Positions 1 to 9,565 of a DNA stretch of 38,400 bases are shown here, one piece after another. The notes beneath the pieces were generated by a model. It did not search any database. It was given only the letters and a program-made list of their open reading frames with translations, and was not told the DNA's origin. Each line of letters begins with the position of its first letter. Within the stretch, counting starts at the first letter, position 1. A program made the translations under genes and the position numbers. The DNA comes from Patescibacteria group bacterium (GTDB lineage Bacteria > Patescibacteriota > Microgenomatia > Woykebacterales > RBG-16-39-9b): contig JANWIZ010000044.1 in assembly GCA_025449635.1 (NCBI GenBank), forward strand, positions 1 to 38,400, read 5' to 3'.

Positions 1-23
1 ATACCATGTAATAAATTAGTCTT

Positions 24-884
24 ATGTCAAATCAAGCTGAACTAGACCCACGTAATCAAGAAGCGGTTGATGCTGCTCTTGAAAATAGTTGGGAAAAGGC
101 AATAAAAATTAATATTGAATTATCAGAAGAATATCCCGACGATGTAAATGTCCTCAATCGCCTTGGACATGCGTACGCAGAATTGGGTCAGGTAAACAAA
201 GCAAATTCAGTGTATAAGAAAATATTGGAGATTGACCCTTACAATCCTATTGCCCAAAGAAACTTAGAGAGGTTATCAACCTTAAGGGGCAGTAGTATTA
301 AGATAAAAGAAACCAGATCAACATTTGATCCAGACGCTTTCATTGAGGAACCTGGTAAAACTCGAGTCATTGAGGTTGTCGATTTGGCCATGCCAAAAGT
401 TTTAATCTCACTACGCACTGGGGACAAAGTTGATCTAAACCCGAACAAAAAAGATATCACAATAATCTCTGATGACAATCACCGGCTCGGAAAATTGGAA
501 TCTAGTTGGGGCGAAGAGATCTCTCAAGCTTTACGTTTAGGAAGTCAGTTTGAAGCAATTGTTAAGGCTGTCAAAGTTGGTAAAGACTCAGTCAGCTCTA
601 CTCTATCTGTATTTTTAAGAGAAGTAAAAAGGTCAAAAAAATTGGCGCACCCAACTTTCCCAATCGAAAATAACAATTTTACGCCATTTGTAAGAGAAGA
701 GTCGGTAAGCTACCTAAAAGAACACGAGGGTTCCAATAGCGACGAAACCAGTGAGATTGTCGATGAAGCAAGCCTTGAGGAACTTAACTCGGATGAAGAA
801 ACACCCACTGAACATACTCCAATTGAAGTCGAAGCGCCTCTTCCAGATATGATCGAGGACGAGGAAAATTTTTCACAGAAATAA
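24..884 (+). CDS. TPR-repeat protein with acidic C-terminal tail
   Basis: N-terminal TPR-like repeats (NVLNRLGHAYAELGQVNKANSVYKKILEIDPYNPIAQRNLERL); Glu/Asp-rich C-terminus. Confidence 0.8.
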   Translation: MSNQAELDPRNQEAVDAALENSWEKAIKINIELSEEYPDDVNVLNRLGHAYAELGQVNKANSVYKKILEIDPYNPIAQRNLERLSTLRGSSIKIKETRSTFDPDAFIEEPGKTRVIEVVDLAMPKVLISLRTGDKVDLNPNKKDITIISDDNHRLGKLESSWGEEISQALRLGSQFEAIVKAVKVGKDSVSSTLSVFLREVKRSKKLAHPTFPIENNNFTPFVREESVSYLKEHEGSNSDETSEIVDEASLEELNSDEETPTEHTPIEVEAPLPDMIEDEENFSQK

Positions 885-892
885 CCTAATCC

Positions 893-1813
893 TTAAGCTA
901 ATTCATCTTCCTCTGGAGAAATTTCCATTGGTTTTGGTGCTACAATTGAAGGTATCACCTCGGCTGGTTTGTCTAAAATAGGAACAGTTGCGACAACAGG
1001 TTCTACTTTTTGTGGTTCTGGTTTCTTTGTCACTTCTTGCTTTGGACTTACTTCGATCGGTTTTGGTTGAGGTGTAACCTTAGGTTTTTCATCAAGTTTG
1101 ATTTCTTTCGAGGATTTATCGTCAATTACAATTTCTTTCTTTTGAACTTCTATTTTTTTCACTTCTGACTCTGCTTTGACTTCAGGTTTCGTAGATTCTG
1201 GAACTGGTTTTTGATCCACCAATAGTGGTTTTTCAGTAGCTTTCTTTTGCTCATTAGTTTTATCTTTCTCTACCTCACTTGAATTCGATTCTATCGACGC
1301 TTTTTTCTCACCTTTTAGCGATTCGATGGCAGCGTATGAAACTGTAAGATTGTTAGCCGGAAGATGTAGAACAACCTCGCTTCCAACATCTCCCCCTAAA
1401 TGCTCAACTGTAACTGGCAAAACTTTATAGGTACCTTCTGGAGTAATTGCTTTCCACTTCCCATCTTTTTTTGTAAGAATTCCATTTGTACGAAAACGTT
1501 TGACGTGCTCTATTTGTTTAAATCGTTTCTCTTTACCCTCTTCAACCAATTTCAAAGTGTCTCCAACAACCAACATACTTTTACTTGCGTAATTTGCGGG
1601 TACAGGAAAGGTCTCTCCAGTAGTTGTTACCATGTTTTCACCGTCAAAACTTCCAGTCAGACCTGGTAGATTCTTATTCTGTTCTTTATTTTGTGGGACA
1701 GCGGTTTCAATTTTTCCAGTTTCCAGGTCAGTTAGCAATTGTTTTGCCAGCTTTATGCTAGATTCAGCTGATACTAAAGCCTGCTTTATGAGATCAATGT
1801 TTTTACTGTTCAT
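893..1813 (-). CDS. Conserved hypothetical protein with small folded N-terminal region and Lys/Glu/Pro-rich low-complexity tail
   Basis: 306-aa ORF, convergent with the TPR gene, directly downstream of the VirB4/TraD-like ORF on the same strand. Confidence 0.7.
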   Translation of the reverse strand: MNSKNIDLIKQALVSAESSIKLAKQLLTDLETGKIETAVPQNKEQNKNLPGLTGSFDGENMVTTTGETFPVPANYASKSMLVVGDTLKLVEEGKEKRFKQIEHVKRFRTNGILTKKDGKWKAITPEGTYKVLPVTVEHLGGDVGSEVVLHLPANNLTVSYAAIESLKGEKKASIESNSSEVEKDKTNEQKKATEKPLLVDQKPVPESTKPEVKAESEVKKIEVQKKEIVIDDKSSKEIKLDEKPKVTPQPKPIEVSPKQEVTKKPEPQKVEPVVATVPILDKPAEVIPSIVAPKPMEISPEEDELA

Positions 1814-1831
1814 TAATTTTTTTCTCCTTTT

Positions 1832-4800
1832 TTATCTAATTTCAGTTTTATCATGTTGCTGTATTTCACTTGATTGTGGAAAACGAAAAATCTCAACTTC
1901 CCCATTTGGATCTTGTGGTCCAACAGTTGCAGGACCTTGATGAATTGGAGGAGATTGAGTGTTTGGTATAGATGACTCTGGTGTAGCAGAACCTTGTTGA
2001 TTATCCCTCTGTGAGCCGTAGATAGTTTGATTAGGTAAAATATTTGTAGTTGGATCTGGGGATAATACTTGGGCATCATTAGGAGCAGTCATTTCTTCAA
2101 TTGTTTCAAATTTTTCAACCGAACTAACCTTTCTAGTTTCTTCTGCTAGTAAATCAGCCAATGGTGAGTCTGGTTGCGGAATGGTAAATTGCTGCTCTGG
2201 TTCTAATGGAACCACCGAAGCAACTGGAGTTTGGGGTTGTGCTGGTTCTGTAACTATTGGTTGTTGGTAAGTTTGAGATACTTGCCCCCCTTCAATTGGT
2301 TCATTAGAAACTACTGAAGTTGCTTGGGGCTGTTGATTTGGAACTATTGAAGGTTGGTTAACTGTAGTAACAGTTGTTTCCCTTGAAACTGTTGGTTCTG
2401 GTGTTGTCTCTTGCAGTGACCAAGCCGGTGGTTGAGGTGGTAGTCCCGGTCTAAATTTGGTTTCGGTCCATTTCTTAATCAGTCTTTCAACCTTTTCAAC
2501 TTCTCGACCATACTTTGCCCTAGAAGCAGCTATTGCTCTCTGAGCTAAATGAGTTGCGTCTGTTGCTGGTGGTAATGAGAGCGCCGAAAAAGGCTGGGAA
2601 CCCATATCATCAATCTGTAACCGAAGGTACATCTCAAATCGACCTAGATTAACAAAATCATTAGCCAAAAACACCGGGCTAAATTCTTTTTCCAGAAAAG
2701 CAGCATCTTGATTCCCTACTCCAAAACAAATTAATGTACCGACATTTCCAAAAATAGCGTCTCTAACAGTCTGCGGCATTTGTTCGATATATTGATGTGT
2801 GATGGTCAAATCAAGCCGGTATTTTCTGGCTTCGGAAAGAATTACTGCGAAACTATCTGTCGCAAAATTTTGAAATTCATCAGCATAAAGGAAGAAGTCA
2901 GTTCGCTGCTCTTCAGGAATATCAACCCGTCGCATCGCAGCAAATTGAAGTTGCGAAACAATCATTGCTCCAAGAAGGGACGTATTATTTGAACCGATTC
3001 GTCCTGAAGCCAAATTAACAAAGAAAAGTTTACGGTTGTTGATAATATCGTCGATTTTTATAGTTGATTTAGGTTGTCCAACAATGTTTCTGATCAATTC
3101 GCTATTTAGGAATTGACCAACCTTATTTTGAATTGGCGAAATTGCTTCCGTAATAAGACGTTCATTTTGCTCAAGCCGCGCAAACTCGTTGATCCAAAAG
3201 TTCTTCATCTGTGGATCGTTAATTAGATTAACAATGTATTTACGATAATCTTTATCTACCAATAAACGTAAAATTGACAGTAGTGAAGTGTTTGGCACCT
3301 CGAGCAATGTCAAAATACAATTCTTCAAAATATACTCAAGTCTTGGACCCCAGCTATTTTCAAAATACTTCTTGAAGACATCAAGTAGCCCATCAGCAAT
3401 TAAGGTCCTCTGTTTGGTATCAACCATTTCTAACATATTCAATGAAACTGGGTTATCGCTGTCAGCTGGGTTGAAAAGTACAACATCATCAAGTCGATTT
3501 TCAGGTACAAATTCGAGTAACTCATCAATTAACTGTCCGTGTGGGTCTAAAATCGCAACCCCATTACCAGCACGCATATCTTGAATGATCATATTCTTTA
3601 TCATCGTTGATTTACCGACACCGGTTTTACCGATGATATACATGTGTTTTCGTCGATCAGCTTTTTTAATACCAAACTTAGTCTCATGATCACGAAAATA
3701 AGTTTTGCCAATGTAAGTAACATTTTCAGAAGGAAGACTCAGTGGTGGTTCCCCTTTCTTCGATCGAGTCCAATCAATAGTTGGAGTTTCAACCGAAACA
3801 TTTGGTAAATGAAAAATCGAAGCTAGCTCTTCTATCGTTAAAACATAGTCTCCCGCCTCATTCTCAGGAAAATATCTTTCCTGATAATTTTTAAGCAATT
3901 CTGCAGTTTTTGGTCCATCAGGGTCAGATTCAAAACTATTAAGAGAGGCTGTAGAAAACTGCTTAAAAGAAGCAATTGCCGAAGCGAGTCTTTCTTGGGC
4001 AATTCCAGCAGAAGCACCTGCTGCTATCACCCTAATCTTAGTTTCAAAACCAATCTTGGAAAGTTTGTTCTCGATCATTTTTAAATCCAGCTCTTGACCA
4101 GCAGAAAGCCTTGGTGCTGGAGTATGGGCACTCGCTGCTCTTGGGTCAACTTCAGTAGGACCCTTCATCATATAAGGAACGACATTGGTTCCGACAGAAA
4201 GGATATGCTTTCCAACATCAAGCATGATTTCAGAAGCGTTTAAGGCAACTGGCTCTTTGCCCTCGCGAATCATTTTGACATAGTCATGACCTCTGTCTTG
4301 CCAAAAGTCATCTATTGGACGTACAAGAATCTGCACCCAAATTTGCTCTCCATTACGTACGCTACCAAGAGCACTAGTAACTGCAGCTAAAGGATCTACC
4401 TCAAAATCTCGAAAAGTTTTTATGGGGAAAATGAAATCTTTGGCTAAAACAAGTTCCGTACCAATAACTGAGGAGTTATCAGAAATACTCCTGGAATAAT
4501 CAACAGCCTCCCTGATTTCAGCTGTTGGATATTGAGCATAGATTTGACTTTCAACAAAACTTTTGAATTGTCGTGGAGTAAAAGCATAGAAACTAATACC
4601 TTCTGAAGAACTTACAATTTCTAATGAAACATGTTCCTGGGAGGTTGGAGAAAATTTCAACAAACCATGTAAGGAAGCAAACATTTGCTCGGCTGCGATC
4701 GGTAATTTTTCATTTTCTTTGGGTAAACGAATTGAAAGGAGAACTCCCTCAGTAATATCCGACTTCTTGCTTCCTTTAGTTTCTTGCTGTAATGCAGTTC

Positions 4801-4858
4801 TATAGGCAAAGAAGAAGGCTACAATAACAATTATGAAAACAATGATTATTAAGGCCAT
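1832..4858 (-). CDS. Membrane-anchored type IV secretion/HerA-VirB4-like DNA-translocase ATPase
   Basis: N-terminal TM segment; Walker A IIGKTGVGKSTMI; Walker B FFLYADEFQNF; T4CP/TraG-like GAMIVSQLQFAAMRR region; long P/Q/T-rich C-terminal tail. Confidence 0.8.
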   Translation of the reverse strand: MALIIIVFIIVIVAFFFAYRTALQQETKGSKKSDITEGVLLSIRLPKENEKLPIAAEQMFASLHGLLKFSPTSQEHVSLEIVSSSEGISFYAFTPRQFKSFVESQIYAQYPTAEIREAVDYSRSISDNSSVIGTELVLAKDFIFPIKTFRDFEVDPLAAVTSALGSVRNGEQIWVQILVRPIDDFWQDRGHDYVKMIREGKEPVALNASEIMLDVGKHILSVGTNVVPYMMKGPTEVDPRAASAHTPAPRLSAGQELDLKMIENKLSKIGFETKIRVIAAGASAGIAQERLASAIASFKQFSTASLNSFESDPDGPKTAELLKNYQERYFPENEAGDYVLTIEELASIFHLPNVSVETPTIDWTRSKKGEPPLSLPSENVTYIGKTYFRDHETKFGIKKADRRKHMYIIGKTGVGKSTMIKNMIIQDMRAGNGVAILDPHGQLIDELLEFVPENRLDDVVLFNPADSDNPVSLNMLEMVDTKQRTLIADGLLDVFKKYFENSWGPRLEYILKNCILTLLEVPNTSLLSILRLLVDKDYRKYIVNLINDPQMKNFWINEFARLEQNERLITEAISPIQNKVGQFLNSELIRNIVGQPKSTIKIDDIINNRKLFFVNLASGRIGSNNTSLLGAMIVSQLQFAAMRRVDIPEEQRTDFFLYADEFQNFATDSFAVILSEARKYRLDLTITHQYIEQMPQTVRDAIFGNVGTLICFGVGNQDAAFLEKEFSPVFLANDFVNLGRFEMYLRLQIDDMGSQPFSALSLPPATDATHLAQRAIAASRAKYGREVEKVERLIKKWTETKFRPGLPPQPPAWSLQETTPEPTVSRETTVTTVNQPSIVPNQQPQATSVVSNEPIEGGQVSQTYQQPIVTEPAQPQTPVASVVPLEPEQQFTIPQPDSPLADLLAEETRKVSSVEKFETIEEMTAPNDAQVLSPDPTTNILPNQTIYGSQRDNQQGSATPESSIPNTQSPPIHQGPATVGPQDPNGEVEIFRFPQSSEIQQHDKTEIR

Positions 4859-4961
4859 TTTTGCTCTCTTTTTCTCATCTCCAATCTAACACAAAGCTAA
4901 TCTTACTATTATTTATAGCTAAAAGTCAATTTTAGCTTATTACTTTACCCTTAATCTTAAT

Positions 4962-4990
4962 TTGACTTTTTAAAGAAATCATGCTAATAT
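4962..4990 (+). promoter_or_regulatory. Sigma70-type promoter with no downstream ORF
   Basis: TTGACT (4962-4967), 17-nt spacer, TAATAT (4985-4990). Confidence 0.6.
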
Positions 4991-4996
4991 CGCAGT

Positions 4997-5080
4997 GATC
5001 TCTCTCCTTTCTTCCGAGGAAGGGCCAAAATAGTCCTTTCTCGTGACAGAGTCCCCTTCGGGGGGCTTTGTCGTTTAAAA
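4997..5080 (+). ncRNA. Putative small structured RNA ending in a terminator-like hairpin
   Basis: Predicted TSS about 7 nt after the -10; local hairpin CTTC-CGAG-GAAG; strong 12-bp 3' hairpin; no ORF. Confidence 0.4.
5045..5072. terminator. 12-bp hairpin with UUCG tetraloop, possibly bidirectional terminator
   Basis: GACAGAGTCCCC-TTCG-GGGGGCTTTGTC (two GU pairs); only a short T-run follows on + strand; also lies just after the stop of the minus-strand 5091-6155 gene. Confidence 0.6.
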
Positions 5081-5090
5081 GGGTTCTGAA

Positions 5091-6155
5091 TTAAAAATCA
5101 AAATATTTTGCTATGTCATTCCCGATATAAACTTCAGTATCAACATTAATTTTCCTGTCAATTCGATCTTTTATACCGTTTTTGAACATATTAGATAGTC
5201 TTTGATCTAAACTAGTTTTTCTTTTACTGACCAACTCACTTTTTTCAAGCACATTACCAGTCCGTACCTCTACAACACGAAGGCCAATATTGTTAAGCAT
5301 GTTTTTCATAATAGTTCCAGCTCCTTCTACTCTACTGGCGTTAACTACCGTGACTGTTAACTCCTCACTAATAATTCGACTGTCTGTTAAAATTAAGCCA
5401 AAATATTTATTTAAAGAATTGTGTTGTAGATAACCTTGAGTGTCATTACCTCCCCTAAGCTCTAAAATAGTAAACCTCTCTGGACGCAAGCTTTTTACTC
5501 TGGAAATTAACGTATTAAAATCTCCAACCGAGAGATTTGTCCTCAAATTAGAGTCAAGATGAGATTTGATGTTAAAAAAGTTTAAGAAGAAGCCAAAGGA
5601 AAAAACTTCATCTGCTACTCTCTCAAGCTGATCCTTTTTTTGCCATGAGTTTTTTTGGTCAAGCAAAATGTAACCATCGATTGGAAAACCCAAAGTTTCA
5701 ATAAGTTTAGCTGTCAGTTTTTCTAAATAAGTACTGTCATTGACTTTTAATGCGAATAATTCTTTAAGGGTGGTATCCTTTTTCTCTCCATAAATGTTTT
5801 GATTTGGGTCTAGGCTAAGTATGTGAACTTTCTTATCAGTTGGATCAAGGCTTCCTAATGATATTTCCAGTAGTTGATTTGAATAATGAGTTATCAATAA
5901 TATATTTGTTCTAAAGTTAAAATTTATATTGTTTTGGTTTACTAAATTATTCTGTACTTTTGGGAATGGTTTTGCGAAAACATTAATAATCGAAGGTAGT
6001 TTTACCAAAAAAGTAAAAACAAAAAGTCCAGAAATAATTATAAGCAGTAGCTTAAACAACCGTTTTGTCTGTTTGTTACGCTTTTCATTTAACAATGACT
6101 TACTGTTACTAAAACCATGTTGGTCGTAAAGATTAAACTTAATTTTGCTTCCCAT
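5091..6155 (-). CDS. LytR C-terminal-domain envelope protein with degenerate LCP-like region
   Basis: N-terminal TM; LCP-like segment NILLITHYSN...KKVHILSLDP...ETLGFPIDGYILLD; LytR_C-like VTVVNASRVEGAGTIMKNMLNNIGLRVVEVRTGN. Confidence 0.65.
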   Translation of the reverse strand: MGSKIKFNLYDQHGFSNSKSLLNEKRNKQTKRLFKLLLIIISGLFVFTFLVKLPSIINVFAKPFPKVQNNLVNQNNINFNFRTNILLITHYSNQLLEISLGSLDPTDKKVHILSLDPNQNIYGEKKDTTLKELFALKVNDSTYLEKLTAKLIETLGFPIDGYILLDQKNSWQKKDQLERVADEVFSFGFFLNFFNIKSHLDSNLRTNLSVGDFNTLISRVKSLRPERFTILELRGGNDTQGYLQHNSLNKYFGLILTDSRIISEELTVTVVNASRVEGAGTIMKNMLNNIGLRVVEVRTGNVLEKSELVSKRKTSLDQRLSNMFKNGIKDRIDRKINVDTEVYIGNDIAKYFDF

Positions 6156-6252
6156 TTAGAGTAAATGTTACCACAGTTATACGCATTTAAGTCGAGGCCC
6201 TTAACTATATTCCTTGACAGAGTAAAGTCATTTTCACTACCATGAGAGTAGT

Positions 6253-6951
6253 ATGCAACTGCCTAGTCAAATATCAGATTTGATAAAATCAACACCTGAC
6301 CCCAATGTTCCAGCAGAAAAAATAAAGAAGCAAAAGAAGCAACGAATTATTCTTATTACTCTCGCAGCTATAGCTGTACTACTTGTGTTTTTAATCTTGA
6401 TTTTATTCCTCGCTTCGCAAACTTCTAGAAAAACCTCTAAAACTATTCAAGAGTCTGATCCAAAAAAAGCTTTAGAAAAATCCCAGAAAGAAAAAGAGGA
6501 GGCTAGCAGATCAGCTACTGAGGCAGCAAAACCACTAAATCGGCTGCAAAAGGCATTTGATGAGATTATTGGATCCAATAGTCTAAAAAAGAATTTAACT
6601 ATCAATTCTAGCGGTTTAGCCGAAATTGCTTACGTAATCTCATCTACTGATGGCACTTTTATTATTAAGACCTCATACGAAAACTTTGCCGACTTTGCTA
6701 CTAAAGTTTTTAATATTAGCGACGTTCAAAAGTTAAGTATCAGTTCCTACACAACTAAATTTGTCGATCAGTATGGGCAACCAAATCAAGTAGCTTTGAA
6801 ACTAGAAATAACCAGGGAAACTAATGATAAAGTCAACTGGGCAGTAAAAAAATACGCCTACAAAGATTATCCAACTATTCTTACAACCCACCAGATAAAC
6901 TCTAACCTATCAAAAGACTACGAAAACTTACTAAAGTCCTTAAAGAGCTAA
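6253..6951 (+). CDS. Hypothetical single-TM membrane protein
   Basis: 232-aa ORF with TM helix (IILITLAAIAVLLVFLILILFLA); upstream TTGACA-18-TACCAT. Confidence 0.7.
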   Translation: MQLPSQISDLIKSTPDPNVPAEKIKKQKKQRIILITLAAIAVLLVFLILILFLASQTSRKTSKTIQESDPKKALEKSQKEKEEASRSATEAAKPLNRLQKAFDEIIGSNSLKKNLTINSSGLAEIAYVISSTDGTFIIKTSYENFADFATKVFNISDVQKLSISSYTTKFVDQYGQPNQVALKLEITRETNDKVNWAVKKYAYKDYPTILTTHQINSNLSKDYENLLKSLKS

Positions 6952-8643
6952 TTTCTTCATAGTTTCACGCAATTCATCTAGATGATCTTTTCTGATATGA
7001 CCTTCTCTAATCTCATCCAGTCTTGCAGGGGTTAATAAATGTGCTACTTGATGTCCTGAAAGAATTCTTGGAACAATCACATAATCAGCACCAGCGTTAT
7101 AAAACTTTACTGCCCAATCTCTTTCAGCAGCGGTAACAAAAACTGTTGGTTTTTTTGTAAGCTTAAATATATTTGCAAGAATTTCTTCAGTATCATTAGG
7201 ATCAAAAACAGTAGAAATTACCAAACTGGCTTTCTCTATTCTAGCTTCCTCCCAAATATCTGGATCAGTAATATCACCAAAAAGATAATCTATCTGCATT
7301 TCTTTTAACAACTTAACAATACTTGGATTGAAATCAACAACTAATATGTTCTGGTTTTGTTTCTGCAGTTGTTTTAATATTTCTAACCCTAATCGATCAG
7401 AACCTATAAGGACAATGTGGTCTTCAAGAGTGTTACTGATTTGCTTTTCGATTTTTATATCTCTGATTTCCAAAACTTTAAGATGCTTTTCAATTCTACG
7501 ATAGATTTTGGTCGCAAAGAATAAACCGTAACTTGAAACTGCAATGGTAATCAGAGCAGTTAATGTTACTACGTTGACAACTTCCCTATCGACCTGCCCG
7601 TTTCTAAGAGCGAGAAACAAAACTACCAAAGAAAACTCAGAGACTTGTGCCAATGACAAACCTACCATAAAGGCTGTCCGTCTTCTAAAGCCTAGCCTAC
7701 CAAGAGTAACCATTACTATTAGAGGTTTTACCAAAAGTACAAATAAACTAAACACAAGTGCTTGCCCGAGAATTACAAAATTGAAATCAAGAGCAATTTC
7801 GCTACCGAGAACGATAAAAAACAACACTACGAAAAAATCTCTCAGTGGGTGGATTCTGGCTGCTATCTGATGCTCTTGCTGCAATGCCGCAAGCCCAATA
7901 CCGGCCATAAAAGCACCTATTTCTATTGAAAAATTTACGCTGGCGAAAGCTGCCACAACAAGAAACAACCAGGCTATGCTTGATAAAAATAAGAGCTCTA
8001 AGTTTCGGGCAAGTCTTTCAAAAAGATATGGGAGTAATTTCCGCTGAAGGAAATATATTAAAGCTACTAGTACCGCTCCGACAAAAAGTGTTATCAGTAA
8101 AGAAGCAATATTAAAACCCTTGCCGTCAACGTTTATACCAGAAAGAATTACTAAAAAACCAATTGCTACCAAATCCTGAACCAAAAGTACTGTAATTGAA
8201 ATCTTACCGTGCAATGAGTCAAAATCCCGCTTTTCAGTTAAAAGTTTTACCACGATTACGGTACTAGAGAAAGTCAAACCAACTGCTATATAAAAACTAG
8301 CTACCCAATCCAAACCGACAATATTTGAAAGTAAGAAAGCTAGTCCAAACGTGACTGCAATCTGAATTACTGCAGTTTTAATCGATTCTTTTCCGAATTG
8401 CTTCAAATCATCTATTTTGATCTCAAGTCCAACTAAGAATAGCAAAAAACTTAAACCAAGCTCTTGCATTAGTTTAAAAATCTCCTGATGAGACGGTTCG
8501 TTTATCAGTAGCGGACCGACAAGAATACCTGTGATGATATAAGCCAAAATTAAGGGAAGGCGGAGAAAATTAAACCAAGCACCAAGAAAGGCTGATAAGG
8601 CAATAACGGCACCAATAATTAAAAAAACATTAGCGTCTGGCAT
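6940..8643 (-). CDS. CPA2-family cation:proton antiporter with C-terminal TrkA-N domain (KefB-like)
   Basis: Multi-TM Na_H_exchanger-like region followed by Rossmann VLIGSDRLGLEILKQL...LVVDFNP. Confidence 0.88.
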   Translation of the reverse strand: MPDANVFLIIGAVIALSAFLGAWFNFLRLPLILAYIITGILVGPLLINEPSHQEIFKLMQELGLSFLLFLVGLEIKIDDLKQFGKESIKTAVIQIAVTFGLAFLLSNIVGLDWVASFYIAVGLTFSSTVIVVKLLTEKRDFDSLHGKISITVLLVQDLVAIGFLVILSGINVDGKGFNIASLLITLFVGAVLVALIYFLQRKLLPYLFERLARNLELLFLSSIAWLFLVVAAFASVNFSIEIGAFMAGIGLAALQQEHQIAARIHPLRDFFVVLFFIVLGSEIALDFNFVILGQALVFSLFVLLVKPLIVMVTLGRLGFRRRTAFMVGLSLAQVSEFSLVVLFLALRNGQVDREVVNVVTLTALITIAVSSYGLFFATKIYRRIEKHLKVLEIRDIKIEKQISNTLEDHIVLIGSDRLGLEILKQLQKQNQNILVVDFNPSIVKLLKEMQIDYLFGDITDPDIWEEARIEKASLVISTVFDPNDTEEILANIFKLTKKPTVFVTAAERDWAVKFYNAGADYVIVPRILSGHQVAHLLTPARLDEIREGHIRKDHLDELRETMKKLAL

Positions 8644-8668
8644 AAACTAAATTATTCTGACTTCAACA

Positions 8669-9565
8669 TTATGAATCTCTAAGCTTTTTTAATAATTTAT
8701 CCAAATCATCTGGTAAACCTGATTTCAAACTAAGCTCTATTTTTGTTGTTGGGTGCTTTAGGTTTAAATTAGATGCGTGTAAAAATTGCCGGTTAAGTAA
8801 CATCCGACCACCATAGAGTTTATCCCCAACAATGGGGTGACCTATATGAGATAGGTGTACCCGGAGTTGATGTGTCCTTCCTGTCAGTGGTTCAAGCTCC
8901 AATAAAGTAAGATTATCACCAAACCGCTCCACTACTCTATACTTTGTAATTGCATCCTTACCTTCCGCAGAAACAATAAATTTAGATTTAAACTTTGGGT
9001 GTCTGATAATACTACCATTTACCTCTCCTGTTTCCTTTTTCACCTTACCTTGAACTAAGGCCAAATATTTTTTATGTACTTCCCTATTTTTAAATTGATT
9101 CTTAAGATTTTCAAGCGAGATTTTGTTTTTTGCAACGACAATTAATCCAGAGGTATCTTTGTCTAATCGATGCACAACTCCAGGCCTTAATCCAACCTCT
9201 TGTGTGACATCACCAAGATGAGATAAAAGTGCGTTTACTAACGTTCCCCTGGGGTGATCAAGGGTAGGGTGAACGATCAAACCTGGTTGTTTATCAACCA
9301 CGATCACATCCATATCTTCAAAAATAATCTTTAATGGAATTTTCTCGGGCAAAAGACTTACTTCTGGATTTACCGGAACCTCAATTTGGACAGAATCCCC
9401 TTTTGATATTTTATATGAAGGCTCTGTTTGGGAGTTATTAACTCTAATAAAACCGTCTTTAATAAGTTTTTTTGCTTTGGAACGAGTAATTTCTTTTACT
9501 TCTGAGGAAACAAATTGATCGAGTCGATCAAGCTTAGGCTTTATCTTTACCTTTAAAACATGCAT
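8669..9565 (-). CDS. rluD: RluA/RluD-family pseudouridine synthase
   Basis: S4-like N-terminus; catalytic VVHRLDKDTSGLIVVAK; GRTHQLRVHLSHIGHPIVGDKLYG. Confidence 0.92.
   Translation of the reverse strand: MHVLKVKIKPKLDRLDQFVSSEVKEITRSKAKKLIKDGFIRVNNSQTEPSYKISKGDSVQIEVPVNPEVSLLPEKIPLKIIFEDMDVIVVDKQPGLIVHPTLDHPRGTLVNALLSHLGDVTQEVGLRPGVVHRLDKDTSGLIVVAKNKISLENLKNQFKNREVHKKYLALVQGKVKKETGEVNGSIIRHPKFKSKFIVSAEGKDAITKYRVVERFGDNLTLLELEPLTGRTHQLRVHLSHIGHPIVGDKLYGGRMLLNRQFLHASNLNLKHPTTKIELSLKSGLPDDLDKLLKKLRDS

Noticed and set aside
893-1300. Repetitive-looking GGTTCTGGTTTC/TTCTTTT-rich stretch as a CRISPR or tandem repeat
   Set aside because: Low-complexity Lys/Glu/Pro codons in a coding frame; no regular spacing or exact repeats
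1813-2079. 88-aa minus ORF overlapping the end of the 1832-4858 gene
   Set aside because: Alternate frame of the low-complexity tail; no independent support
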